Assembly: GCA_958299035.1 (NCBI GenBank)
Contig: CATQJL010000001.1
Span: 75,537,594 to 75,601,593 of the forward strand
Reading direction: 5' to 3'
DNA: 64,000 nucleotides
Source of the DNA: Cylicocyclus nassatus
Lineage: Eukaryota; Nematoda; Chromadorea; Rhabditida; Strongylidae
Positions 25,947 through 36,515 of this stretch are shown one piece after another (the stretch's first letter is position 1; each line of letters begins with the position of its first letter). The notes under the pieces are model-generated. The model saw only the letters and a list, made by a program, of their open reading frames with translations. It was not told the origin of the DNA and made no database searches. The position numbers were made by a program, and so were the translations under genes.

Positions 25947-26251
25947 GGTAGAGGCCGTTCTGGTGACCATACCGTTGGGCGGATAAAGTTGGTTCGAAAA
26001 TCCTCCATAACTTCCTTCAGAGAAACGATTAGCAGAAACGGAAGTCAGATTCGGAATCAACGTTCGAAGGCGAGTGTAATGGTATACATCTCGTCTCAAA
26101 AGGCCACGGACATTGAGTATCGTTCCCTTGTCAGAGTTAACTCCGAGTTTCAGAAACGAAACTCGGAGTTTCGCGCTGCTACCTGCGGAGCCGCTATAGT
26201 TGTTGAGGAGCCACCACACGCTTCATCGCAAAACGCTCCGTCTAAGTCGGG

Positions 26252-26312
26252 AGTCCAACTCCCGTTTCTCGGTGCTAAGAGCCTACCACTAAACCACTAG
26301 ACTACAGAGTAC
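26252..26312 (-). repeat. tRNA-like segment in the palindrome left arm
   Basis: Minus strand: GTAGTCTAGTGGTTTAGTGG (then TAGGC) and GGGAGTTGGACTCCCGACTT. The A-box is clear and the B-box-like half has drifted. Its inverse partner is at 30736-30806. Confidence 0.5.
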
Positions 26313-26713
26313 CCTAGCACCACAGCCATTCTGCCGCCATTAGTACTCGTTGCTTACATCCTACGTGTTCAGGCACGTCAAGAGGCATGGTGCCTTTTCG
26401 CTCTAAGCAGAGTGATTCACTGCAATACCTATACGTACTCCCCCCCCCCCCCCATTCTCAACCCCCACTTACGACATCATCTTCTATTCAGAAAACACCA
26501 ACCTTAGAAGAATTGATTATCCCAGCTGCTTTCCTAGATAGGATAACTAGCAAAGATGACTGTTTTATTGACAAAACATAATTTAAGTATCAAAATTCAG
26601 TTAAAAGCTCTGGAGCTCCAACATATGTAAAATGTAAAAACCATGCGTGATAAAAACACATTATAAAATCATCTACATGCCTCTATCATTTTGATAATAC
26701 TATCGGCTGACTG

Positions 26714-27010
26714 CAGTGGCGGACCGAGGGGGCGCCCTCCCCCCCCCCCCGCCCCCCGAGAGTGGGTCGCGAAATTTCTGAAATTTACTTACGTGGGTTG
26801 TAAAAATGTGCAAGTGACATTTATTTATGTAGATAATTAAAATAATTTTTCAAATTTTTCAAAAATTCAAATTAGCCCCGTAAAAATTTTTTTTTCGGAG
26901 GAGTGGCTCGCGCCACGCCCCCTTTTTTCATTTTGGGGACGCGCACGCACCCTCATTCAAAAAATTTTTCTGCCGCCCCCCCCCGGACAGAAATCCTCGG
27001 ACCGCCACTG
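26714..27010. mobile_element. hAT-type MITE (CAGTGGCGG family), left-arm copy
   Basis: CAGTGGCGGACCGAGG and CCTCGGACCGCCACTG terminal repeats. Flanks are imperfectly duplicated here, but the palindromic partner at 29987-30337 has a perfect 8-bp duplication, so 8 bp is the likely target size. Poly-C runs lie near both ends. Non-coding. Confidence 0.85.
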
Positions 27011-27014
27011 GCTA

Positions 27015-27480
27015 GCTGATGAGTGTTCTTTATTCGAATATTTCGTTCATTCGACAAATCGGAAAAATAAATTCGAATATTCATATGCGAGGAATTTGAA
27101 AAGACTGTTATTCAACCTTACAAATATCTAAGAAGTTTCGGAAATCCTTGTTCGAATATTCAGACTATTGCGACTGAATATTCGAATATTGCATGCGAGT
27201 GTTCGAATAATTATTGCATTCGATATTCGATGATATTCAGCTGTTCGTTTATTCGAATAGTCGATCAAGTTCGGTTAATCAAATAATCGAAAATTCGAAT
27301 TTTGGAATGTGCCCATATTCGAATATTCAAATTCGAATAATATAAAAATCGGAAATCGAGTTATATTCGTTCACCTGGAAATTTTCAAATTTAGTTATTC
27401 GCTATTCATTCGTTTGATGAATTTTCAAAGATATTATTCGATATTTGTTCATTCGATGAAAACTTGCGTTCGTTACAACT
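27015..27480. repeat. TTCGAAT-rich block, left arm
   Basis: Repeated ATTCGAATATTCG words, AT-rich. The inverted partner is 29520-29975. Confidence 0.75.
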
Positions 27481-27839
27481 ATATCCCAAACTGGCAAAAA
27501 GCATAGTTAATGGTTTGGTTTCGGTGAAAAAAGCTCTTGCGAAAATCTATTTTACATTTACATTTCTAGAGAAAGTGGTTGGGACTATATATTAGTTTTT
27601 CAATGCTGGTAGTTGTATGGTTGAAAAGGTCATGCGAAAATGATATTAAAGTTCAAGTAGACAGATACATTTGTGGCATCAAGTGTCGTTCTATAAGACC
27701 ACTTAGGGTGCATGTGTTTTTGGTATGGATGAGACTTGACTTGTGGCTTTAGTTTCACAGCACACGCAACTGCTTAGAAGGTGGAATACGGCACTAATGG
27801 CTGGCTGTTGAAAACCATGAATTGCATTTCCATGCAAAA

Positions 27840-28370
27840 TGATTAGCATATTCATAATCAGCATGGCAAATAACCCCACCACAATAAGTTTCAGCGAAAT
27901 TTGTGATCTTCGCTTACCTACCGTATCCCTACCGTAACCGCGCTATATGGGGGAATGACGAAAAATGCCTATCGTTTTCGTAATCAGCGTGCCAAATAAC
28001 CCCACTGTACCGAGTTTCAGCCAATTTCATGATTTTCGCCCAACTACCGTATTCCTACCGTAACTTCGTTATATGGGCGAATGGTGAAAAACGAATGTTA
28101 TTTTCGTAATCAGCGTGCCAAAAAACCCCAACGTACCGAGTTTCAGCCAATTTCGTGACTTTCGCCCAACTACCGTATTCCTACCGTAACTTCGTTATAT
28201 GGGCGAATGGTGAAAAACAAATGTTATTTTCGTAATCAGCGTGCCAAAAAACCCCAACGTACCGAGTTTCAGCCAATTTCGTGACTTTCGCCCAACTACC
28301 GTATTCCTACCGTAACTTCGTTATGTGGGCGAATGGCGAAAAATGAGCATCGGATTCGTGATCAGCACGT
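27840..28370 (+). repeat. Tandem repeat, about 125-bp period (left arm)
   Basis: Four to five units share GTAATCAGCGTGCCAAA-AACC, CGAGTTTCAGCCAATTTCGT, TTTCGCCCAACTACCGTAT and TATATGGGCGAATGG. Consecutive GGGCGAATGG words are at about 28075, 28201 and 28327. Confidence 0.85.
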
Positions 28371-28699
28371 CCGATAACCCCCGGAACCAAAATTTTACAA
28401 AATTTCAAATTTTTGTGTTCAACGGTACGATACCCCCCATCATGCTTCATGAAACTCAGAGCAAAATCTACCCCGGAGGACTTTTTTCTGGACCTCTGCG
28501 TTTACGCACTATTTCTCTTTCTCTAACCAAACTCAGAGTTAACTCCGAGTTTGGTTAGAGAAAGAGAAATAGTGCGTTAACGCAGAGGTCCAGAAGAAAG
28601 TCCTCCGGGGTAGATTTTGCTCCGAGTTTCATGAAGCATGATGGGGGGGGGGGTATCATGGTGCACCGTTGAACACAAAAATTTGAAATTTTGTAAAAT

Positions 28700-29110
28700 T
28701 TTGGTCCCGGGGGTTATCCGACGTGCTGATCACGAATCCGATGCTCATTTTTCGCCATTCGCCCACATAAGGGGGTTACGGTAGGGGTACGGTAGTTGGG
28801 CGAAAGTCACGAAATTGGCTGAAACTTGGTACACTGGGGTTATTTCGCATGCTGATCACGAATATAACATTCGTTTTTCGCTACGGGGCCACGGAGCGGG
28901 ATTACGGTAGGTATACGGTAGTTAGACGAAAATCACGAAATTGCGTGAAACTTGCAGTGGGGTTTTTTGGCACGCTGATCACGAATATGTTCATTTTGAA
29001 ATGCGGAACCATTTAGCGAGGTTACGGTAGGGATGCGGCAGTTGGGCGAAAGTCACAAAATTCGCTGAAACTTGGTGTGGTGGGGTTATTTGCCATGCTG
29101 ATTATGAATA
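28700..29110 (-). repeat. Tandem repeat, right-arm counterpart
   Basis: About three diverged units inverted relative to 27840-28370 (CACGAATATAACATTCG, GTTGGGCGAAAGTCACGAAA, GCTGAAACTTGGTA). Copy number differs between arms, so the array has changed since the arms formed. Confidence 0.8.
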
Positions 29111-29986
29111 TGCTAATCATTTTGCATAAAAAGCAATTCATGGCTTTTATCAGCAAGCCATCAACGCCGTATTCCATCTTGAACCTCTCAGCAGCTGCGT
29201 GCGGTGTGAAATCAAAGCCTTAAGTCAAGTCTAATCCTTTTTTCAAAAACACATGCACCTTAAGTGGTCTCATAGAAACGCCCCTTGATGGCACAAATGG
29301 CTAGTAGGCTAGTAGGCAGTAGGCTCTGCCTACTTGAATTTCATTATCGTTTTCGCATGACCTTTTCAACCATACAACTACCAGCACTGAGAAACTAATA
29401 TGTAGTCCCAACCACCTACTTCTCAGAAATGTAGTAACAGATTTTCGCAAGAGATTTTTTTTACCAAAACCAAACAATGAACTATGCTTTTTGCCAGTTT
29501 GTAATATAACTGTGAGGAATGGGAATTTTCATCGGATGAACGAACAACGGATAATTAGTCTTTGAAAATTTTTCGAACGAATGAATAGCGAATAATTGAA
29601 TTTAAAAATTTCCAAACGAACGAATATTACTCGATTTCCGATTTTTATATTATTTGAATTCTAATATTCGAATACGGACACATTCCAAAATTCGAACTTT
29701 CGATTATTCGATTACCCACTTGATCGAATGACTATTCGAATAAACGAACAACTGAATATCATCGAATATCGAATGCAATAATTATTCGGATACTCGCATG
29801 CAAATTCGAATATTCAGTCGCAATAGTCGATTTGAATATTCGAACATGGATTTCTGAAGCTTCTCAAATATTTGTATTGAATAACTGTCTTTCTAAATTC
29901 CTCGCATATTCGAATATTCGAATAATTTATTCTTCCGATTTGTCGAATGAACAAAATTTTCGAATAAAGAACACTCATCAGCCAGC

Positions 29987-30337
29987 CAGTGGCGGTCGCA
30001 GGATTTCTCTCCGGGGGGGGGGGGGGGGGGGGACCAAAAAAATTTTGAATGGAGGTGCGTGGCCGCGCACTCCGAAAAACGGTGCTTCTCAAACTTTTTG
30101 CGGCTCCATACCTCCCAAAATGAAGAAAAAGGAGCGTGGTGCGAGCCAATCCTCCGAAAAAAATTTTTTACGGGGCTAATTTAAATTTTTAAAAATTTTC
30201 AAAAAATATTTTAATTATCTACACAAATAAATTAGTCACTTGCACATTTTTAAAACCCACGTAAGTAAATTCCAGAAAGTTCGCGACCCATTTTCGGTGG
30301 GGGGAGGGGGTTAGGACGCCCCCTCGGTCCGCCACTG
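29987..30337. mobile_element. hAT-type MITE, right-arm copy, with perfect 8-bp duplication
   Basis: Ends CAGTGGCGGTCGCAGG and CCTCGGTCCGCCACTG. CAGCCAGC flanks it on both sides (29979-29986 and 30338-30345). It sits at the mirror position of 26714-27010. Contains a poly-G run (30007-30031). Confidence 0.88.
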
Positions 30338-30735
30338 CAGCCAGCCGATAGTATTATCAAAATGGTAGAGGCATGTAGATGATTTCATGATGTGTTTTTA
30401 TCACATATGGTTTTTGCATTTTACATATGTTCGAGTTCGAGAGCTTTTGACTGAATTTTGATACTTCAATTATGTTTTGTCAATAAAGCAGTCACCGCTA
30501 GTTATCCTATTTAGGAATGCAGCTGGGATAATCTCTTCTAAGGTTGGTATTTTCTGAATAGAAGATATATCGTAAGTGGGGCTTGAGAATGGGGGGGGGG
30601 GAGGAGGAGTACGTATAGGTACTAGTGAATCACTCTGCTTAAAGCGAAAAGGCACCATGCCTCTTGACGTGTCTGAACTTGTAGGATGTAAGCAACGAGT
30701 TCTAATGGCGGCAGAATGGCGGTGGTACTAGGGTG

Positions 30736-30806
30736 TTGTGTAGCCTAGTGGTCTAGTAGTAGGCACTTCGCGCCAAGCAACGGAAGTTCAACTCCCGACC
30801 TAGTTG
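30736..30806 (+). repeat. tRNA-like segment in the palindrome right arm
   Basis: GTAGCCTAGTGGTCTAGTAG and GGAAGTTCAACTCCCGAC mirror 26252-26312. Pol III box-like but degenerate. Confidence 0.5.
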
Positions 30807-31059
30807 GAGTGTTTTGCGATGAAGCGTGTAGTAGCTCCTCAACAACCATAGCGGCTCCTTAAGTAGCAAAACGAAACTCCGAGTTTCAGAAACGAAACTC
30901 GGAGTTAACTCTGAGTTAACGCGCAGCTTTAAACTCGGAGTTTCGGCCAGATTACTACCGGCCCAGCTTTTTGTGTAGTCCCCTGATGATCCCCGGTGGC
31001 CGCCGTCTTTCTTTCAAAGTCACTTTTCTTTCTTGGCAGTAAACGAAAACCTTCTAAGG

Positions 31060-31198
31060 TATAAGCTCCTGCAAGACGAAGGCGGTCGATTCAATGCGCA
31101 ACGCGGCTGCGACATGGCTGCGTCACAGCCGAGTCACAGCCGCGTCACAGCCACGTCGTACCTCGAACCGACCGCCTTCGTCTTGCAGGAGCTTATAC
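31060..31198. mobile_element. Hairpin MITE, 139 bp
   Basis: TATAAGCTCCTGCAAGACGA (then AGGCGGTCG) faces its perfect inverse at the right end. The centre has GTCACAGCC short repeats. Similar in style to 49113-49275. Confidence 0.88.
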
Positions 31199-31199
31199 T

Positions 31200-31480
31200 A
31201 CTGTCCGTCTAATTCAAGAGTACTAAGTATGTTGCTGATGAGGACAAATGAGTTTTTGAGATATCGATTTTTCGATTAACCCCAACTTTCGACTTGTGGT
31301 TCATCGCATTCATGACTCCAAAACATCATTTGTTCTTATTATCAGCAACATGCTCAGAAAACCAGATATCTGCTTTAGGATATGAAGCCTTTCTTTTAGG
31401 CTGCGAACCCTTGCCCGGCGGGAATGTTAATGCACGCGGCCCTAAATCTGTTTCAAAGAAAAGTTTGATGGAAAAAATTT
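31200..31480. repeat. Relic of the 8.3-9.1 kb inverted-repeat family
   Basis: GTTGCTGATGAGGACAAATG with an inverted partner CATTTGTTCTTATTATCAGC, followed by the GGCGGG-AATGTTAATGCACGC-GGCCC end shared with 8340-9065. Confidence 0.5.
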
Positions 31481-33100
31481 GTCTTGAGCCGGGGCCTAGA
31501 AGCATTAGGTTAGTGCAAAACTCTCGTTGTTGCACCAACTCAATACATGGTGTCCCAGAAGTATGCATGCTATTTGATCGTCACTATCTCTCTTTCCGGA
31601 AAAATCTCTTGCATAGTTTTGAGCATCATTTTGCAGAACTGGCTTCAACTTAGATTTACTGCAGGGAGCAAATCACCGATAGATCTTCATTAATGTAGGT
31701 ACCGCAAAACTCGTAGCAAATGGCGCCACTGTAAGATAGACCGTTTGTAAAAATTCAAAAAAAAAGATTGTAAAATTGTCTAAGGTTGATATACGCTGAT
31801 ATTACTACACGACAATTTACGAGTTTTTGAAGTTTTTCGACTGAAATTCAATTTTCGATGAAAAAACGAAGGGCGGTTGTCACGGTATATCTGGCATAAC
31901 TTTTGATAGAAGAATTACGGTGAAGCAATTCCATATCTGATATCAGCGACTTTGACCAAACGAGTGTAGGAGTTTTCAGCTTCTCTGTTTCTCATTTAAG
32001 TAAATTATAGCTCCTAATGACTCAGAACCCTCTCAAAGTTCCTACCGTAATCTTACAGTGAAGAAGGGATATTGGTGCTTCTCAACAAAGCTCCAAGTTT
32101 ACTCTGGAGTTGGCATAATTTCATGCCTCAAATCAGCTTCTGCCTCGCACAAAGAATTGCGATGAGACAAGTGTCAATGCTTGTATGCTGATGTATCCCT
32201 GCTGAAGTATTTGTATGTTCTGCAGGACTAATCTTGGCCAAAACAGGTGGCCAAAACAAACGCTCGCATTTTTGGACAAGCACAAAATCTTACAACTTGA
32301 ATATACCCTTTGATTCAATGGATTGGCGACTGGAAGGCGACCTCTCGCACCCGCGATGCAGTCTGTATTTCTTTCGCGAGCGTACTCTCTGATCATTCTC
32401 TAGCCTTAATTAGGCCTCGAAGCCCGCCTTCCCGCCAACCCAGTTGAATCAAAGGGGATTTTGTGTTTAGATTATCATTGAACTACAGAAAGGAAACTGA
32501 GTTTTGATGCTCAAATTGTGTTAACTCCAAAGTTAGGTTGGAACTCGCTTGAAAAACGCGACGGGTATAAGCAGACTTCTTAAGCGTCAAACATAATATC
32601 TAGCAAAAAAGCGGAATTCATAGCACCGGTAAAAGCTAAGTAGAGTGCTTGAACAGAAATACACACGTTACTGGAGCGCACGACTTTGAAGAAATTTTGA
32701 GCTCTTTGAGAAAAGTAAGGCGTCTCTTTTGTATTAAGTGGGCTTGGTGAGTAGCACGTTTCTCAATTTACTAGTGTAACTTCAAAACTTTGTCTCGAAA
32801 GATTGCACGAGAGCAAAAATAAGGAGTGAAATGTTCGTGTAATTATGAACCGCTAAAATGTCGCATTCGGCGCAAAAATATCGATAAGATTAACAACGTT
32901 TTCATTCTTGTGCCGTATATACGGTTTTTTAATGTTTTTTTTGAGTACTAAAAACGGTTCAGGTTTTTCCAAAGAAGTCCCGAGACTTCCAGATACAAGG
33001 TGTTCGTATAATTTTGAACCGCATTTAAAAATGACCATCCGTATTTTTACTGCCTATACAAAGTCAGCATTGTACTGTAATATCTACTCGAACATTGCAG
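31481..33100. other. Gene-poor stretch
   Basis: Contains the TACCCTTTGATTCAA...TTGAATCAAAGGGGA inverted pair (about 32305-32456) and otherwise unassigned AT-rich sequence. Upstream exons of the acidic gene at 33101 could lie here but none was identified with confidence. Confidence 0.4.
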
Positions 33101-33240
33101 CTTTAACTCCTGAGGAAAAAATAAAGTTAAAAGAAGAGTTGCATCCTGCTCAAGGAGACGATAGCAATCATCAAGCGAAAGAGAGCAGACAAGAACAAGA
33201 AGAAGAAGCAGTGGTAGTAAAAGCAGCAGAAACAGAAGAC

Positions 33241-33272
<32 letters not shown>

Positions 33273-33994
33273 AGAAGAAGAGGAGGATGACGAAGAAGAA
33301 GATGGATCGTTTATGAATGGACCGTTTTCGATGCAGATAATGAAGTTTTTAGAAGGTAGGAAAAGGAATCAATGGCTGTGAAATTCCGAAGACAAAAAAA
33401 TGCAAAACAAAAGAACCAGCATTCAAGTGATGGCTGTTGTATACTTCTTTGGATAATGACTCAAAAAAAAAACGAAATACGATTCTGACGAAATTCGAAA
33501 TATTGCGACTTTTTCGATAAATGGCTAGTTTTCAAGTCCAAAAAAGAGTCCTAATTTTTTTTCCGCTTCATGTTCTAGCACATCACAAAGCCATAGCTAT
33601 GGTGACGCAAAAAAGTTGCAGAAATTTTATTTATCAAAGCTAAAGTCAAGAGTATGCAAGTATCATCAAGTGCTGAAATTTCCAAAAAGGTGCAAACAAC
33701 TTATGATAGCCTCAAGACAAACTATTTTTCCCAGAAAATGGCATTGACCCTGAGGAATTGACCGCTGAGGATCACGATGAAGGAGAGCCTGGGCAAGCAG
33801 CTGGGGACGACAAACAAAGCGACGGAGAGAGTGCTGGTAAGAAGTGATTAACATGACAAGAGACGGTTATTTAAATTTGAAGCAAGCTTATGGTGTAGCC
33901 TAATGTGAACACTCATTTTTCAGATACGTCCACTAAGAATAAGAAAGGGGAATCTCCTGAAGGAATTGTACAGCAAGGGGAAGGGCTAAAGTAA
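33101..33994 (+). CDS. Acidic Glu-rich protein, C-terminal three exons
   Basis: Exons are 33101-33355, 33735-33836 and 33924-33994 (TAA). Acceptors are CATTGCAG, TTTCCCAG and TTTTTCAG; donors are GTAGG and GTAAG. All junctions are phase 1 and the frame stays open to the stop, strong evidence that this is a real gene end. The first exon starts LTPEEKIKLKEELHPAQ, has a Gln/Glu-rich segment and then about 25 nearly uninterrupted acidic residues encoded by GAA/GAG/GAT/GAC codons. A possible ordered stretch follows (GPFSMQIMKFLEENGIDPEE), spanning the first splice. The last exons are hydrophilic (EDHDEGEPGQAAGDDKQSDG). Probably disordered. No family is recognised and upstream exons are unknown; linkage to 22492-22932 is possible. 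Confidence 0.6.
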
Positions 33995-34274
33995 AAATGC
34001 CTTACGGATAAAAAAGAGAGATTTGAAGATTTGTCGTCTGCTTCATGAGTAAAGACGTCAAGCTCAATATTTTTCATTGTTATGGCAAAAGTGAACATGG
34101 CCAACTAGCTGTTTAGAAATGTTCAAAGGAAAGGTTTAGGTATCTTAGGAAAAAGGTTCCTAAACTACCCTTAAAACATTTAGATACCGAGACCATACTC
34201 AGTCGCCTATACCAACACTTACCTTCATTAGTTGACATAAACTAACGAAGTCACGAAGTGTTGAACCAAGTACC

Positions 34275-34475
34275 CTATTTTCAGGTGTATAAGCCGCACC
34301 CTTTTTGCTCTAAACGCGAGCAGACCCAGGCGTGCCGCTGCGCATGTGCCTCGCGAAGCGGTCGCTTTCTCGCACATTGCTCTCACTTAACGCGCCCCAT
34401 CGTAACAGGCAATCTTTTGACGTGTGCGCCTTTAGAGTGAAAAGGGTGCGGCTTATATGTACACCTGAAAATAGA
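34275..34475. mobile_element. MITE, 201 bp, with long perfect ends
   Basis: CTATTTTCAGGTGTATAAGC (then CGCACCCTTTT) and the inverse at the right with one extra base pair. The centre is GC-rich. Each end contains a splice-acceptor-like TTTTCAG when read outward-in. Confidence 0.88.
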
Positions 34476-34599
34476 CTTAGAACTGTCGAATAATCCAGAA
34501 GTACACGATGAAAACAAAATAGAAAATAATAAAAATCAAAAACTTCCTATTTCCATTTCGATCTCAAAAGCAAAAGGCAAACATAAGTTGGCGACCGAA

Positions 34600-36515
34600 G
34601 ATGGCATGTATTATACATCGCTAGAGGAGTCTTTTGAACGTCGATTTCATATCTGCTTTCCTTTTGTGGAAAACTTTCCGAAAGAAATTATGAGCGTTCA
34701 ATTGTCCAAATTTACCAAGCTTTAAATTAGCGAAAAGCTTTGCAATAACACCTATAATTGAATAATCAATTTTAAACCAAGTATATTGTCTGCAAGGAAC
34801 GAACAGAGCAAGCGGTGGAAATTGGCGTAGGTATTTCTTTGAAAGCTTTACTCTAATCTTTAGCCACTCAACGCCTGACAAGTTCGGACCCAGACGATCA
34901 TAACTTCTTCCGGAGAGTCGTTCTGCAAAAAGGGAAGCAGATTTGGAATTAACGTTCAAAGACGCGTCTGGTGATATACATTTCGTCATCAATCGTCAAC
35001 TTGTGTTGGATATCCTTCCTTTATAAGACCCTAGCCCGAAATCAGAATAAAGGTGGGGCGGCTTTCCTTGGATCTCATCAGTAGTGGAAAAAGGCCCTAC
35101 GAATTTCAACATAAAGAGAAAGGAAATAATAGGACCAATCCAAGCTTCCTTGGTAGAATCCTGAAGCTACTTGTTTACAGAAATTTCTGTGAAGAAGAAA
35201 TGTTGGCGTGAAGTGTAATGAACTCAAAAAAGAACTGTGTACCACATGAAAGGAAATTTGGACAAACATTATGGAGTAAAAGATTTGGGGAGGATTGCGG
35301 GAAATTTCTAAAACAGTCACGATTAAGTTATTATAAATGTGATCATAAATAAGTGAAGCTTAGAAATTTATCGTGTGTGTGCTGTGTGCTGTGTGTGGTG
35401 TGTGTGTTGTGTGTTATGCGTGTGTGGCGTCACGAAATTCGTAAAGCGAGTTCCAGCATTGGTCGTCAGATGTCTGAGCCAGAATTTCAGTATTAGCACC
35501 CTATCAGTATGTAGGTAAAGTGTGCAAAAGCACAGGCCGATCCGATAAGTGGAACCTGTGAGAACTGCCAAATCGAACCAGGCGATTTTTGGCGCGCCAA
35601 AGCGGACATGTGATTAGAATTTCTTCAAGGTTGTGAATTTGCTTGAAGAGTAAATCCGCAAACCATGGACTCCAACCCGAAATGTGAGCAAAAAGTCTGC
35701 TTTCACGCAAGATCAACGCTCAAAAAGGAATTATCGCGTAAATGATCGATTTGTCGAAGTTTTACCCAAGAATTAGAGAAGATTTTTGCTAGAGATGTAA
35801 CTCACGGTTTTCATCATCCTTATGGCAACTATCAAGCCATTTTAGCTCCATTACCTAATTCAAACTCGCATTTAATCTTTTGGAGAAAACTTTCTTCCCT
35901 TCGAAATCACCGATACATGAGAAAGCTTTTGGAATGAGTAGTTGTTTATTTTGCGGCCATGAGGAGGGCATGTGGGCAGTAGAACCAGTGCGAACCTCTG
36001 CGAAGCAGAGGTGGGGAGTAATATTGAACAAAAGGTATTTCATGCACAAAATGCTTTCATATCCAAAGCTGGGCCGCTTGAGCAATTTTGACGATTTTGT
36101 TCCACTTGCGCCAAATTTTTTAGCTAAAAACTCATAACAGCGTCCAGAAGCGCTCGACAGATAACGAGGACAGTCTTGGATCAGCGTTCATTGCTTTTCA
36201 GATGTTTTAATTTCATTTGGAATCTTTTCGACTTTGGGTTCTTCCCTTGTTAGAGGTATCTTGTGAAAATTTTCCTTTACATAAAAGTAAAGCTTATACC
36301 ATACCAATCTTTATATATACATCTATACAACCCTGCTCATACAAATTCCTTGAGTAAAATCAGTCAACTGATGTAAGTAAAGGAGCGATTGAAGATGATG
36401 TGGCAGTCAAATTCTGATCAAAATTCATCATCTCAATATTAAACTAGCGATTCATATGCGATGTCGATGTCAAAGTAGTCATTATCACATGGAATGTCAT
36501 AAAATTTCGGCAGCA
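34600..36515. other. No supportable gene; repeat fragments
   Basis: 34890-34995 and 36115-36205 carry the recurrent ACAGATTTGGAATCARCGTT-type block (see findings). 35371-35428 is an imperfect GTGTGCT/GTGTT microsatellite. 35978-36011 carries the CCTCTGCGAAGCAGAGG hairpin also present near 4605. Several 60-120-codon ORFs are unrecognised. Confidence 0.4.

Larger units (their letters stand above)
25437..26137. mobile_element. Nested foldback element in the left arm
   Basis: CAAGGAAACGATACTC-GTGTCCG and the GTATACCATTACACTCG...ACGCTGATTCCGAATCTG block at the left are inverted against 26010-26130. Absent from the corresponding place in the right arm. It contains two tRNA-like segments in opposite orientation (25619-25696 and 25868-25946). 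Confidence 0.75.
25352..30965. repeat. Giant imperfect palindrome, about 5.6 kb
   Basis: The outer ends are GGCCGGTAGTAATCTGGTCG (25352) and its inverse ending at about 30965. The centre is at about 28540: CTAACCAAACTC (to 28534), a 12-bp spacer, then GAGTTTGGTTAG (from 28547). Left-arm landmarks recur inverted on the right in the same order: the ACTCCGAGTTT block, a tRNA-like block, the CGTCAAGAGGCATGGTGCC block, a CAGTGGCGG MITE, a TTCGAAT-rich stretch, unique sequence and 125-bp tandem repeats. The arms differ by substitutions and indels. The left arm carries about 700 bp extra (25437-26137). No protein-coding gene was recognised. Confidence 0.92.

Noticed and set aside
25352..30965. Palindrome as a whole-genome-amplification chimera
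   Set aside because: The arms differ by many substitutions, indels and repeat number, which a recent artefact would not show. Long reads would still be needed for certainty.
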